A DNA stretch of 64,000 nt from Sphingobium aromaticiconvertens (GTDB lineage: Bacteria; Pseudomonadota; Alphaproteobacteria; Sphingomonadales; Sphingomonadaceae): assembly GCF_037154075.1 (NCBI RefSeq), contig NZ_JBANRJ010000001.1, positions 4,955,501 to 5,019,500 of the forward strand, read 5' to 3'. A program made the translations under genes and the position numbers. Below the pieces are notes generated by a model. The model saw only the letters and a program-made list of their open reading frames with translations, was not told the origin of the DNA and searched no databases. Below, piece by piece: positions 51,787-61,249 of the stretch (position 1 is its first letter; each line of letters opens with the position of its first letter).

Positions 51787-52632
51787 ATGGATATCCTCGT
51801 TTCAACCGACTGGCTTGGCGCGCAACTGGGCGCGGTGGACCTGCGCATCGTGGACGCCTCGCTGTTCCTGCCCGGCACGCCCCGCAATCCGGCGGCGGAA
51901 TATGAAGCCGCGCATATTCCGGGCGCGGCCTTTCTGGACCTGCCGACGCTGGCCGATGCCGATGATCCGATACCGGGCATGCTGCCGCCCGATACGGCGA
52001 TGACCGGTCGATTGCAGGCGCTGGGGATCGACGCGGACAGCCGGATCGTCGTCTATGACAACAGCCCGACGCACAGCGCGGCGCGCGGCTGGTGGATGCT
52101 GCGCGTCTATGGCGCGGGGGCGGCGGTCGCGATCCTCGACGGGGGGTTACCCAAATGGTTGGCGGAGGGGCGGCCGGTCGAAAACGGGATACCGCAGATT
52201 GCGCCCGGCAATGCCGTGGCGCGACTGGACCGCGCGGATGTGCGGACCAAGGCCGACATGCTCGCCAATGTGGAGAGCCACGCGGCGCAGGTCATCGACG
52301 CACGCGGCAAGGGGCGCTTTACCGGCGAGGAAGCGGAGCCGCGCCCCGGCATGGCGTCTGGCCATATTCCGGGGTCGCTGAACCTGCCCTCCTCCGCGCT
52401 GTTCGATGCGGACAACCGGATGAAGGCGGGCGACGATTTGCGCGCGGCGTTCGTCCAGGCTGGGCTGGATTTCGACCGTCCGGTTATCACCACCTGCGGC
52501 AGCGGTGTCACCGCCGCGATCCTGCTGGCGGGGCTGGAGAGCCTCGGCAAGACGGACGTGGCACTGTACGACGGGAGTTGGTCGGAATGGGGCTTCGATC
52601 CCGCGACGCCAAAAGCGACGGGCGCGGCATGA
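51787..52632 (+). CDS. sseA: 3-Mercaptopyruvate sulfurtransferase-type rhodanese
   Basis: A 281-residue tandem rhodanese. The N-terminal domain lacks a cysteine loop; the C-terminal active site is TTCGSGVTAAI with the catalytic Cys near residue 238, and the CGSGV loop is diagnostic of mercaptopyruvate sulfurtransferases (CGSGVTAC type). Other motifs are HIPGAAFLDL and the DNSPTHSAARGWWMLRVYG block. It transfers sulfur from 3-mercaptopyruvate to cyanide or thiols. metC starts within its stop codon (ATGA), linking cysteine breakdown to sulfur transfer. Confidence 0.93.
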   Translation: MDILVSTDWLGAQLGAVDLRIVDASLFLPGTPRNPAAEYEAAHIPGAAFLDLPTLADADDPIPGMLPPDTAMTGRLQALGIDADSRIVVYDNSPTHSAARGWWMLRVYGAGAAVAILDGGLPKWLAEGRPVENGIPQIAPGNAVARLDRADVRTKADMLANVESHAAQVIDARGKGRFTGEEAEPRPGMASGHIPGSLNLPSSALFDADNRMKAGDDLRAAFVQAGLDFDRPVITTCGSGVTAAILLAGLESLGKTDVALYDGSWSEWGFDPATPKATGAA

Positions 52633-53840
52633 GCGACGAAAAGGATAAACGCGCGCCCCTGACCCGGCTGGCGCAGGCGGGGCGGCGGGCCGAATGGGTC
52701 GGGGTTCCGGGTCAGCCCGGCGGCATCGTCAGTCCACCGGTTTGGCGAGCGTCGACAATTCTCTATGACGATGTGGCGCATTTGCGGAGCGCGACGACCA
52801 ACACGCATGAGCAGCTATTTTACGGCCGTAAGGGGACGCCGACGGCCTGGAGTCTGGCCGATGCCCTGACCGAGATGGAGCCGGGCGCGGAGGGGACGAT
52901 GCTGTTCCCGTCCGGCGTGGCGGCCATCGGCTGCGCGTTGATGGCGGTGCTGCGACCGGGCGACCAGTTGCTGATGGTCGATGCCGCCTATGACCCCACC
53001 CGCAATTTCTGCGAGCAGGTGTTGAAGCCGTTCGGGGTCGAGACGCTCTATTATGATCCATGCGTCGGCGCGGGCATCGCCGAGTTTATCACAGAGAATA
53101 CGCGCGCCATCTTTCTGGAAAGTCCCGGCAGCCTGACGTTCGAGGTGCAGGACGTGCCCGCCATCGTCGCGGCGGCGCAGGCGCGAGGCGTGGTGACGCT
53201 GATCGACAATACATGGGCAACCCCGCTGTTCCTGCCCGCCTTGTCGCTGGGGGTGGATATTTCCATCCTTGCCTGCACTAAATATATTGTCGGCCATAGC
53301 GATGTGATGATGGGATCGGTGACGGCCAATGCGGCGCTGTTTCCGAAAATCCGGCAGATGGCTTATCTGTTCGGGCAGATGACCAGTCCCGACGATGCGT
53401 GGCTGGCGGCGCGCGGATTGCGGACGCTGGGCGTGCGGCTGGCGCAGCATCAGGCAAGCGCGCTGATGATCGCATCCTGGCTGGATGCGCAGCCCGACGT
53501 GGCGCGGGTGCTGCACCCTGCCCTGCCCGACTGCCCCGGTCATGATCTGTGGGCGCGGGACTTTGAGGGGTCGAGCGGACTGTTTTCCTTTGTCCTGAAG
53601 GGCGGCGATGAAAAGGCGCGGGCAGCGCTGATCGACGGCCTTGCCCATTTCGGCATCGGCTATAGCTGGGGCGGGTTCGAGAGTCTGGCCCTGCCGGTCG
53701 ATCCTGCCCGCTATCGCAGCGCGACGCGGTGGGAGGCGGAGGGGCCGGTCGTGCGCCTGTCCATCGGACTGGAAGACCCGGCCGACCTGATCGCCGATCT
53801 GGAGGCGGGGCTGGCGCGGTTCCGGGCAGTTCGGGGATGA
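52629..53840 (+). CDS. metC: Cystathionine beta-lyase
   Basis: A 403-residue PLP enzyme of the Cys/Met metabolism family. ATG 52629 overlaps the sseA stop by 4 nt; the much longer open frame is read-through. The PLP-binding pattern is visible: FPSGVAAIGCALMAVLRPGD, the LESPGSLTFEVQDVPAIV block, LIDNTWATPLFLPAL with the conserved Asp, and the Schiff-base Lys in CTKYIVGHSDVMMGSV. YSWGGFESL marks the lyase (MetC) group rather than synthases. It splits cystathionine to homocysteine in methionine synthesis. The next gene overlaps its stop (ATGA). Confidence 0.94.
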   Translation: MSDEKDKRAPLTRLAQAGRRAEWVGVPGQPGGIVSPPVWRASTILYDDVAHLRSATTNTHEQLFYGRKGTPTAWSLADALTEMEPGAEGTMLFPSGVAAIGCALMAVLRPGDQLLMVDAAYDPTRNFCEQVLKPFGVETLYYDPCVGAGIAEFITENTRAIFLESPGSLTFEVQDVPAIVAAAQARGVVTLIDNTWATPLFLPALSLGVDISILACTKYIVGHSDVMMGSVTANAALFPKIRQMAYLFGQMTSPDDAWLAARGLRTLGVRLAQHQASALMIASWLDAQPDVARVLHPALPDCPGHDLWARDFEGSSGLFSFVLKGGDEKARAALIDGLAHFGIGYSWGGFESLALPVDPARYRSATRWEAEGPVVRLSIGLEDPADLIADLEAGLARFRAVRG

Positions 53841-55081
53841 GGGCATTTCTGGCGGACAGGCTGGCGCTGCTGCCGGGCGACCCTGATATCAGCCAGCCGC
53901 TGATTGCAGTGGTGCTGGCGATCCTGCTGTATCTGTTGGCGATGGCGGTGGCGCGGATGGTCGCGCCCCGGATCGCGGCCCGCATGCCGCATGTGGCGGC
54001 GGCGATGGACGTGCATCTGCGACCCGTGCTGCGCTATGGCATCGCCGCCCTGCTGCTCGCCATCGCCTTGACAATCTTGCCTGTCGGGGCGCTGGCGCAT
54101 CTGGTGCTGGGCGCGGCGCTGGGACTGGTGGTGGCGCTGCTTGCGGCGCATGTGCTGCGTGCGCTGGCCATACCGCGCCCGGCCATCGTGCCGCTGGCGC
54201 TGCTGTTGTTCGTGATGATCCTGTCGGGCAGCAGCGGTGGGCTGGCGCCGGTGGGTCAGATGCTGGACGGCGTCGGCGTGGATCTGGGCAAGCGGCGGAT
54301 AACCTTGCTGGGGATCGTCACGATCGCTGCGACCTGCGTAGCGCTGTTCGCCGCCGTGCGCCTTGCCAACCGGCTGATTGCGCGGTGGATCGGGCGGACG
54401 CCGGGGTTCGACCCGACGCAAAAGCTGCTGGCGCAGAAGCTGGCGGCGATCACGGTCATCGTGACGGCCTTTTTCATCGGCATCGACCTGCTGGGGATCG
54501 ACCTGACCGCCTTTGCCGTCTTTTCCGGCGCGCTGGGTCTGGCGGTGGGCTTTGGCCTGCAAAAGACCTTCGGCAATCTGATCGCGGGCATCATCCTGCT
54601 GATGGACCGGTCGATCAAGCCGGGAGACGTGATCGTCGTCGGCGACAGTTTCGGCTGGGTCAACAAAATCGGCGTGCGCGCGGTGTCCGTCATCACCCGC
54701 GACGGCAAGGAGCATCTGATTCCCAACGAGAATCTGATGACGCAGGAGGTGGAGAACTGGTCCTATTCCGACCGCAATGTCCGCGTCCGCATTCCGGTGG
54801 GGATCAGCTTCGACAGTGACCTGAAACTGGCGCAGAAGCTGATGCTGGACGCGGCGCGGGAAAGCCCGCGCGTGCTGCGCAATCCGGCGCCCAATGTCTG
54901 GCTGACCAGCTTTGGCGAGAGCCGGGTGGAGCATGACATATTGGTGTGGATCAGCGATCCCGAAGGCGGCGTCGGCAATGTGAAGTCGGACGTGCTGGGC
55001 CGGGTATGGCAGTTGTTCCGCGATAATGGGATCGTAATCCCCTATCCGCAGCGCGTGGTGCATCGGGCGGGCGACAGCTAG
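53837..55081 (+). CDS. Mechanosensitive ion channel of the MscS family
   Basis: A 414-residue membrane protein. ATG 53837 overlaps the metC stop by 4 nt. Five to six N-terminal membrane helices (about 15-200) lead to the pore helix and MscS core: LLGIDLTAFAVFSGALGLAVGFGLQKTFGNLIAGIILLMDRSIKPGDVI (the Gly/Ala-rich pore segment), then the beta domain RVSVITRDGKEHLIPNENLM and the C-terminal domain VRIPVGISFDSDL. It opens under membrane tension to release solutes. Its place after metC looks incidental, sharing only the transcript. Confidence 0.94.
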   Translation: MRAFLADRLALLPGDPDISQPLIAVVLAILLYLLAMAVARMVAPRIAARMPHVAAAMDVHLRPVLRYGIAALLLAIALTILPVGALAHLVLGAALGLVVALLAAHVLRALAIPRPAIVPLALLLFVMILSGSSGGLAPVGQMLDGVGVDLGKRRITLLGIVTIAATCVALFAAVRLANRLIARWIGRTPGFDPTQKLLAQKLAAITVIVTAFFIGIDLLGIDLTAFAVFSGALGLAVGFGLQKTFGNLIAGIILLMDRSIKPGDVIVVGDSFGWVNKIGVRAVSVITRDGKEHLIPNENLMTQEVENWSYSDRNVRVRIPVGISFDSDLKLAQKLMLDAARESPRVLRNPAPNVWLTSFGESRVEHDILVWISDPEGGVGNVKSDVLGRVWQLFRDNGIVIPYPQRVVHRAGDS

Positions 55082-55102
55082 TGCGCGGAGGGGAAAGACC
55101 GC

Positions 55103-55711
55103 CTATTTCTTCTCATATTTCCAGTTGCGGCCCTTGCCCGCCGCGATCCATTCGACCGCCTGAACGATGCGGCGGGTACGAGTGACGGGCTCCTTCGCTT
55201 CGATGATCCATTCGATATAGTCGCGGATCTTGCCGGGCGGGAAGGCGGCCCAGACGGATGCGGCGACTGGATCGGCAGCGATGGCGGCCCTGAGGTCGTC
55301 GGGGACTGGCAGCGGGGCGCGGGGCTGTGCGGCAGCGCGCGGCTTTTCGCCCGCGTCGATCAGCGCCATCGCTTTTGCCAGCAGGTCCGCGATCATCGCG
55401 TCGTCGGGCAGGTCGGCAAGGTTGGTGAGCCGTCCGAACTGGCCCATGGCCTCGCTGCTCCCGCCCTGTTCCCCGACCTTGTCATGCCAGAAGCCGAAGG
55501 CGGCATGCCCCTTGAACGCGGCCATGTTGCACAGATTTTGCCCGCGATAAGTGAAGAAGGGCATGCCCCATTTCACCGCCTCGCTTATATCGGGCGAAGC
55601 GGCGTGAATGCGGGCGCGCAGATGGGCGAGAATGGGCCGGGCGAAGTCGGCGCGCGCGGCGATATAGGCATCGATGCGAGGGTCGTGCCCGCTCTCTGCC
55701 TTCCCCTTCAT
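55103..55711 (-). CDS. YdeI/OmpD-associated family protein with DUF1801 domain
   Basis: A 202-residue protein; ATG 55711 (MKGKAESGHD) overlaps the ubiG stop by 4 nt, so the open frame further upstream is discounted. The N-terminal DUF1801 part has HIRARIHAASPD-like ILAHLRARIHAASPDISEAVKWGMPFFTY, and the C-terminal OmdA part has PDDLRAAIAADPVAASVWAAFPPGKIRDYIEWIIEAKEPVTRTRRI. Such proteins are linked to stress or cationic-peptide resistance in some bacteria, but the biochemistry is unknown. It converges on mscS with a 21-nt gap. Confidence 0.87.
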   Translation of the reverse strand: MKGKAESGHDPRIDAYIAARADFARPILAHLRARIHAASPDISEAVKWGMPFFTYRGQNLCNMAAFKGHAAFGFWHDKVGEQGGSSEAMGQFGRLTNLADLPDDAMIADLLAKAMALIDAGEKPRAAAQPRAPLPVPDDLRAAIAADPVAASVWAAFPPGKIRDYIEWIIEAKEPVTRTRRIVQAVEWIAAGKGRNWKYEKK

Positions 55712-56442
55712 CCCGCTTTGCGCGCGGTCATCAGATAGTTGATCGCCTTGTTGTCCGACAGGGTAAAGCCCTTGCCCGGATCGAGCGTCAGGCCGCAAAT
55801 GTCATCTATCACCATGCCCGCGTCGGTCAGCAGGGCGGTCAGTTCCTCCGGGGTCAGGAACTTGTGCCAGTCATGCGTCCCCTTTGGAATACCGCCAATG
55901 CTTTCGCCGATCGTGATCATGGCCAGGCGCGAGAGCGGGGTGCGGTTGGGGGTAGAGAGAATCATGATGCCGTCGTCGGCGAGGCAGGCGACCAGCCCGC
56001 GCACGAAGGTGGCGGGGTCGGACACATGCTCGATCACCTCCATCGAAGTGACGAGGTCGAAGCCGCCCTCCCCCAGCGACTCGACGCCCACCGCACGATA
56101 ATCAATGGTGAGGCCCTGCCCCCGCGCGTGCGCCTGTGCCGCGGCGATATTCTCCGGCGCAGCGTCAAGGCCTGTAACGGCCGCGCCCATGCGAGCGAGC
56201 GGTTCGGCGAGCAGGCCCGCGCCACAGCCGACGTCGATTGCACGGCGACCCTCCAAAGGGCGGAAAATGTGGCTATCGCCATGCCAGTGCCGGTCGATGG
56301 CGGCCCGGATATAGGCCAGGCGAACCGGATTGAGCTTGTGCAGCATCGCGCTGCTGCCCTTGGGGTTCCACCAATCGGCCGCCATGGTTCCGAAATGCGC
56401 GGCCTCTGCGGGGTCGATCGTGCTATGTGTGTTGCTTGCCAT
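55708..56442 (-). CDS. ubiG: Ubiquinone biosynthesis O-methyltransferase
   Basis: A 244-residue SAM-dependent methyltransferase that methylates both O positions of the ubiquinone ring. Motifs: FGTMAADWWNPKGSSAMLHKLNPVRLAYI (the family N-terminus), the SAM site AIDVGCGAGLLAEPLARMGAAVTGLDAA, VESLGEGGFDLVTSMEVIEHV and GTHDWHKFLTPEEL. It acts in the cytoplasm at the membrane face. It is divergent from lysC, with 83 nt of shared upstream region, a placement common in alphaproteobacteria, and is co-transcribed with the YdeI-type gene. Confidence 0.96.
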   Translation of the reverse strand: MASNTHSTIDPAEAAHFGTMAADWWNPKGSSAMLHKLNPVRLAYIRAAIDRHWHGDSHIFRPLEGRRAIDVGCGAGLLAEPLARMGAAVTGLDAAPENIAAAQAHARGQGLTIDYRAVGVESLGEGGFDLVTSMEVIEHVSDPATFVRGLVACLADDGIMILSTPNRTPLSRLAMITIGESIGGIPKGTHDWHKFLTPEELTALLTDAGMVIDDICGLTLDPGKGFTLSDNKAINYLMTARKAG

Positions 56443-56525
56443 ATTCGTACCCGCTGCTAATAGAGGCGCCGTTTTCGCCCTTCCCGCAATATTCTTTCAT
56501 ACCCACAGGCAGGTTCGACAAGCAA

Positions 56526-57791
56526 ATGGCGCGCATCGTAATGAAATTCGGCGGCACCTCCATGGCGGGGATGGAGCGGATTCGCAACGTCGCCGCACGT
56601 GTGAAGCATGTCGCGGCACAGGGCAATGAAGTCGCGGTCGTCGTATCCGCGATGGCGGGCGAGACGGACCGGCTGGTCGGCTTTTGCAAGGAAGCCTCGC
56701 CGCTCTATGATCCTGCGGAATATGATGTCGTGGTTGCCGCCGGTGAGCAGATAACGAGCGGCCTGCTGGCGATGACGCTGAAGGCGATGGACGTCGATGC
56801 GCGTAGCTGGCTGGGCTGGCAATTGCCGATCAAGTCTGTCGAGGCGCATAGCAAGGCGCGGGTAGAGAGCATCGAGACCGACGCGCTGCTGACCTCCATG
56901 AGTAAGGGCCAGGTCGCGGTGATCCCCGGTTTTCAGGGCATGATGGCCGATGGCCGCGTCGCCACGCTGGGCCGGGGCGGCTCCGACACCTCGGCGGTCG
57001 CGGTGGCCGCCGCGATCGGCGCGGACCGGTGCGACATCTATACCGATGTTGACGGCGTCTACACCACCGACCCGCGAATCGTCGCCCGCGCCCGCAAGCT
57101 GGACCTCGTCACCTATGAGGAGATGCTGGAACTGGCGTCTGTCGGGGCCAAGGTGCTTCAGACCCGCTCGGTCGGCCTTGCCATGAAGGAGGGCGTGGTC
57201 GTTCAGGTCTTGTCCTCCTTTGATGATCCTACTCAGCAGGACCTCCCCGGAACGCTGATCGTCAGCGAAGAGGAACTGGAAGCCAAGCTCAAGGAAACGA
57301 AGATGGAACGTCAGCTCATCACCGGCATCGCCCATGACAAGAATGAGGCGAAGATCACGCTGACCCGCGTGCCCGATCGTCCCGGCGCGGTCGCCCATAT
57401 CTTTGGCCCGCTGGCGGACGCGGCGATCAACGTCGACATGATCATCCAGAATGTCGGCCGCGACAAGGGCGAGACCGACGTGACCTTCACCGTGCCCGGC
57501 GCGGACCTGGCCCGCGCGCTGGACGTGCTGGAAGGGCAGAAGGAACTGATCGGCTTCAACCGCGTGATCCCCGACACCAAAGTCACCAAGATCAGCGTCG
57601 TGGGCGTCGGCATGAAGAGCCATGCGGGCGTGGCGTCGACCATGTTCAAGGCGCTGGCCGATCGTGGCATCAACATCCTCGCCATCTCCACCAGCGAGAT
57701 CAAGGTCAGCGTGCTGATCGACGAGGATGAGACTGAACTGGCGGTGCGTGTCCTGCACACGGCCTATGGACTGGATGCGCCGGACGCTTGA
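56526..57791 (+). CDS. lysC: Aspartate kinase
   Basis: A 421-residue enzyme for the first step of lysine, threonine and methionine synthesis. ATG 56526 (MARIVMKFGGTSMAGMERIRN) is the family start. The kinase domain (1-250) has MKFGGTS, VVVSAMAGETDRL and TLGRGGSDTSAVAVA; two ACT domains follow (about 265-400: GAVAHIFGPLADAAINVDMI and HAGVASTMFKALADRGINILAISTSEIKVSVLI), which give feedback control by lysine and threonine. A weak hairpin terminator follows at 57911. In relatives ptsP follows lysC closely; here it is 4.9 kb away. Confidence 0.97.
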   Translation: MARIVMKFGGTSMAGMERIRNVAARVKHVAAQGNEVAVVVSAMAGETDRLVGFCKEASPLYDPAEYDVVVAAGEQITSGLLAMTLKAMDVDARSWLGWQLPIKSVEAHSKARVESIETDALLTSMSKGQVAVIPGFQGMMADGRVATLGRGGSDTSAVAVAAAIGADRCDIYTDVDGVYTTDPRIVARARKLDLVTYEEMLELASVGAKVLQTRSVGLAMKEGVVVQVLSSFDDPTQQDLPGTLIVSEEELEAKLKETKMERQLITGIAHDKNEAKITLTRVPDRPGAVAHIFGPLADAAINVDMIIQNVGRDKGETDVTFTVPGADLARALDVLEGQKELIGFNRVIPDTKVTKISVVGVGMKSHAGVASTMFKALADRGINILAISTSEIKVSVLIDEDETELAVRVLHTAYGLDAPDA

Positions 57792-57910
57792 CAGGTGCCG
57801 GTTACTTGACAGGTGAACGCCCCTGCCTTTCAAGGGAATGACAGGGGCAGGTCGAATCACCAGCAGATGTCTGGCACCAGCGATTATTGATGTAACCGTA
57901 CCCGCTCCAA

Positions 57911-57940
57911 CCTCTCCTTTGACTAAGGGAGGGGCTTTTT
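57911..57940 (+). terminator. Terminator between lysC and the nitronate monooxygenase-like gene
   Basis: A 10-pair stem that uses two G-T pairs (CCTCTCCTTT with AAGGGAGGGG), loop GACT, then C and five T. The next gene starts 7 nt downstream, so read-through would be needed for co-transcription from lysC. Confidence 0.75.
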
Positions 57941-57946
57941 GATTCG

Positions 57947-58987
57947 ATGGATATGCACATGACCCACGCAAAACTCACGTCCCTGATGGCCCGCGGCGCC
58001 GCTTTCTTCGGCTGCGAGACGGCAATCCTGTGCGGCGCGATGTCGTGGGTGTCCGAACGCAATCTGGTGTCGGCCATTTCGAATGCGGGCGGCTTTGGCG
58101 TGATCGCCTGCGGGGCGATGACGCCCGAACTGCTGGACGCGGAGATTGCGGCCACCAAGGCGCTGACGAACAAGCCCTTCGGCGTGAATCTGATCACCAT
58201 GCACCCACAACTGTTCGAGCTGATCGATGTGTGCGCGCAGCATGACGTCAGCCATGTCGTGCTGGCCGGTGGCCTGCCGCCCAAGGGCAGTATTGAGGCG
58301 ATCAAGGCCCCAAGAGACGGAAAGGCGGGTGCGAAGCTGCTCTGCTTTGCACCGGCGCTCAGTCTGGCGAAGAAGCTGGCGCGGTCGGGCGTCGATGCGC
58401 TGATCGTCGAGGGCATGGAAGCGGGCGGCCATATCGGTCCGGTGGCGACCAGTGTGCTGGCGCAGGAAATCCTGCCCGAAATGGCGGAGCAACTGCCCGT
58501 GTTCGTCGCCGGCGGCATTGGCCGGGGCGAGGCGATCGCCGCCTATCTGGAAATGGGCGCGGCGGGCGTGCAACTGGGCACGCGCTTTGCCTGCGCGAGC
58601 GAGAGCATCGCCCACCCCAATTTCAAGAAGGCCTTCTTCCGCGCATCAGCCCGCGATGCCATCGCCAGCGTCCAGATCGACCCGCGCCTGCCGGTCATTC
58701 CCGTGCGCGCGCTCAAAAATGCGGGCACCGAAGCCTTTACCGCCAAGCAGCGCGAAGTCGCCAATCTGCTGGACGGCGGCACGATCGACATGGGGCAGGC
58801 CCAATTGCAGATCGAACATTATTGGGCGGGTGCGCTGCGCCGCGCGGTGATCGACGGCGATATCGAGGGCGGATCGCTGATGGCGGGCCAGTCGGTGGGC
58901 ATGGTGACGGCCGAAGAACCGGTCGCCACGATCATCGCGACCCTGATGGAAGAGGCGGCTACCGCGCTGGAGCGTCGCGCCGCCTGA
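57947..58987 (+). CDS. NAD(P)H-dependent flavin oxidoreductase / nitronate monooxygenase-like
   Basis: A 346-residue TIM-barrel flavoprotein. ATG codons at 57947 and 57953 and at 57959 give nested starts; the conserved region begins at TKLTSLMARGAAFFG-type sequence. The FMN-phosphate loop VFVAGGIGRGEAIAAYLEMGAAGVQLGTRFACASE, GGFGVIACGAMTPELL and the VVEGMEAGGHIGPVATSVL-type segment LIVEGMEAGGHIGP (the conserved His) are visible. Members oxidise nitronates or act as enoyl reductase-like FMN oxidoreductases. It is a single gene following the lysC terminator by 7 nt. Confidence 0.9.
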   Translation: MDMHMTHAKLTSLMARGAAFFGCETAILCGAMSWVSERNLVSAISNAGGFGVIACGAMTPELLDAEIAATKALTNKPFGVNLITMHPQLFELIDVCAQHDVSHVVLAGGLPPKGSIEAIKAPRDGKAGAKLLCFAPALSLAKKLARSGVDALIVEGMEAGGHIGPVATSVLAQEILPEMAEQLPVFVAGGIGRGEAIAAYLEMGAAGVQLGTRFACASESIAHPNFKKAFFRASARDAIASVQIDPRLPVIPVRALKNAGTEAFTAKQREVANLLDGGTIDMGQAQLQIEHYWAGALRRAVIDGDIEGGSLMAGQSVGMVTAEEPVATIIATLMEEAATALERRAA

Positions 58988-59114
58988 TATTGGCCTGATT
59001 TCAGCTAAGGTTCATCTTCTCGCCGAAGAAAAGAGGCGAGATGCCAGCATGTCGACAGAACCGCAGCGACGGTCCTGCGTTGTGGCTGACATGCCCGATT
59101 GCGGCCGGAACGGA

Positions 59115-59918
59115 ATGATGGAGATGTTGATGCGGGCTGCCCGTCGCTTTTTACCCCATGCCTCTATCGCCACGGCCCTTTTTCTCGCCAGTTGCGCCAA
59201 GCCCCCGCCGCCGCCAATCGCGCCACCCCCGGTAGTCAGCACTATCATGCCGTTGCCACCGATGGGCGCGGCGGCGAATCTGGATCTGCCGGACGCGGAC
59301 GAACAGGGGAAATATATCACACCCAATCGGGGCATGACGGGGCAGCAGGCCTTGTGGCATGTCCGCATGGCGCTGAACGTCGCGGCGCTCGGTTGCCGCG
59401 AGACGGGCGAGGCGATGCGGACGCAGTATAACCAGATGCTGCACATTCATACGCTGTCGCTGGCGCAGGCGAACACAGCGGCTGAAGCCATCTACAAACT
59501 GAAATATGGCCCCGACGCGATGCTGATGCGCGAAAAGGTCAATACGATCGTCTATAATTATTTCGCCCTGCCGCCCGCGCAGAAGGCCTTTTGCCAGACG
59601 GCGGTGGCGGTCGCGACCACGATCAACGGCATGACGCCGCAGGCGCTGCTGGCCTATGCGCCCCAGGCGCTGGAGTTGCTGGAAAAGCCGTTCCAGGAAT
59701 TCTGGGCAGCCTATGCCGATTATCTGCGGCGGCTGGAGGAATGGCGGCGGCGCTATGGCCGCCCGTCCGTGCAACTGTTGCCATGCCCCGCCAGCGACCC
59801 ACAATGCGGCGCCCCCGCCCCGCCGCCGGTCGCACCGAGCGGCGTACCAACCCTTCCGATGGGACAGATGCCCACTACGCCACCCCCGCCGCCATCGGCA
59901 ACGACGACCCCTTTTTAG
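59115..59918 (+). CDS. Proline-rich lipoprotein of unknown function
   Basis: A 267-residue lipoprotein. ATG 59115 precedes a signal peptide with the lipobox LFLASCAK (Cys near residue 27); the open frame to 59049 is less likely. Pro-rich segments flank the folded part at both ends (PPPPPIAPPPVV and TPPPPPSATTTP). The middle has TGQQALWHVRMALNVAALGCRETGEAMRTQYNQML and AYADYLRRLEEWRRRYGRPSVQLLPCPASDPQCG, with several cysteines. The Pro-rich tails suggest an extended linker in the periplasm. I do not recognise the domain. It stands alone in front of a minus-strand terminator. Confidence 0.78.
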   Translation: MMEMLMRAARRFLPHASIATALFLASCAKPPPPPIAPPPVVSTIMPLPPMGAAANLDLPDADEQGKYITPNRGMTGQQALWHVRMALNVAALGCRETGEAMRTQYNQMLHIHTLSLAQANTAAEAIYKLKYGPDAMLMREKVNTIVYNYFALPPAQKAFCQTAVAVATTINGMTPQALLAYAPQALELLEKPFQEFWAAYADYLRRLEEWRRRYGRPSVQLLPCPASDPQCGAPAPPPVAPSGVPTLPMGQMPTTPPPPPSATTTPF

Positions 59919-59924
59919 GGCGAG

Positions 59925-59957
59925 AAAAAAGGGGCGTCCGAATAACCGGACGCCCCT
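59925..59957 (-). terminator. Terminator of the first Tat aminotransferase gene
   Basis: An 11-bp perfect stem (59930-59940 with 59947-59957), loop AATAAC, and a T-run on the minus strand (59925-59930 AAAAAA on plus). It lies 30 nt beyond the aminotransferase stop at 59987. Confidence 0.88.
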
Positions 59958-59986
59958 CCCTTCGTGACAGTCAACTCAATCGAGGA

Positions 59987-61147
59987 TCAGGCCAGCACGA
60001 CCTTTTGCACGGCATCGCGGAAGGCTTTCATGTCGGCGGCGGACCCCACGGTGACGCGCGAGACGTTGGGCCAGATGGCCCAGTTACGGCCGATCTGCAC
60101 CTTCTCGCCCAGCAGTGCGGTCTGCACGGCCTTGGCGGGTTTGCCCCAGTCGACCATGAACATATTGGCCTGACTGCCCGACTGGACCGGAAGTTTTTTG
60201 GATTTGAGCCAGGCGATCGTCTCTTCGCGCTGGACGATCATCTCGTCACGGCGCGCCTTGATGAGCGCGGCTTCGGTATAGACCGCATTGCCGCAGGCCA
60301 TAGCGGTGATCGACAGGCCACCGGCCGAAGGGCCAAACAGCGTGATGCGCTTCTGCACCTCCGGATCGGCGAAGGTCAAGCCCAGGCGAACACCCGCCAT
60401 GCCGAACAGCTTGGAGAAGGTCCGCATGACGATGATGTCCTTGCGTCCCGCCATCAACGATGCCGCGCTCGGCGCTTCGGAGAAGTGGAGATAGGCTTCG
60501 TCGACCAACAACATCGAATCGGCGGGCTTGTTGGCCAGCAGCCAGGCGATATCCGCAACCGGCGTGATCGTGCCAGTCGGATTGTTGGGCGTGCAGATAT
60601 AATAGAGGCCCGCATTCGGATTGGCGGCCAGCATCGCCTTTACGTCATGGCCCTTGCCGATGGCCTGCGGCACCTTGGCCACCGGCGCTTTCATGAAATC
60701 GGCGGCACGCCACGCGGATTCGAAGGTTGGATCAGCCGTGACCAGCCCCTTGGTCGGCGAACAATAGGCCGCGACGATGCTGACCAGCGGGCCGCCCGAA
60801 CCGGGCCAGAGCATGACGTTATCTTCGGGGATACCCTCCACCGTGGCGACGGTCTTGATCAGGTCGCCGCGATAATTGTCTGGGTCGTACCAGTTGCCCA
60901 GCGAGGCAGCCTTGGCGATCGCCTCCGCGCCCGACGGAAAGGGACCGGTCCAGCATTCATTGGAGCCGATGCGGGTCGCCCCCGCAATACCGCGCGCGGC
61001 CTGCTGCTGCGCGAAAGCGGCGCTGCTGAACAGCGAACTGGCGGCGGCGGCAGTGCCCAGCAGCGCGGCGACTTCGCCGATCTGGCGACGCGAATAGCCG
61101 CGATCGAGCAGGTCTTCCCTGGCGTCCTTATCCAACATCATGGTCAT
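59987..61147 (-). CDS. Tat-exported PLP-dependent aminotransferase (histidinol-phosphate aminotransferase-like), copy 1
   Basis: A 386-residue fold type I aminotransferase. ATG 61147 has AAGGGGA 8 nt upstream; the open frame beyond it is not needed. Residues 1-45 form a twin-arginine signal: YSRRQIGEVAALLGTAAAASSLFSSAAFAQ. The enzyme part has SNECWTGPFP (substrate), YYICTPNNPTGTITP, VDEAYLHFSEAP and the PLP lysine in FSKLFGMAGVRLG, then SRVTVG. It is 45-55 percent-looking similar by eye to the next gene. A periplasmic aminotransferase is unusual; the amino donor and substrate are unknown. Confidence 0.9.
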   Translation of the reverse strand: MTMMLDKDAREDLLDRGYSRRQIGEVAALLGTAAAASSLFSSAAFAQQQAARGIAGATRIGSNECWTGPFPSGAEAIAKAASLGNWYDPDNYRGDLIKTVATVEGIPEDNVMLWPGSGGPLVSIVAAYCSPTKGLVTADPTFESAWRAADFMKAPVAKVPQAIGKGHDVKAMLAANPNAGLYYICTPNNPTGTITPVADIAWLLANKPADSMLLVDEAYLHFSEAPSAASLMAGRKDIIVMRTFSKLFGMAGVRLGLTFADPEVQKRITLFGPSAGGLSITAMACGNAVYTEAALIKARRDEMIVQREETIAWLKSKKLPVQSGSQANMFMVDWGKPAKAVQTALLGEKVQIGRNWAIWPNVSRVTVGSAADMKAFRDAVQKVVLA

Positions 61148-61249
61148 GTCGTCTGTCCCCTTACGTCCGAGATAAGCCTCTTTCGTCATGGGAAACGAAG
61201 CGGACGGGGATTCCCGCAATGCCTTTATCGTGAGACGTGCAGAATCATT

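Noticed and set aside
56457..57971. 504-codon frame opposite lysC
   Set aside because: Antisense shadow of a conserved enzyme gene.
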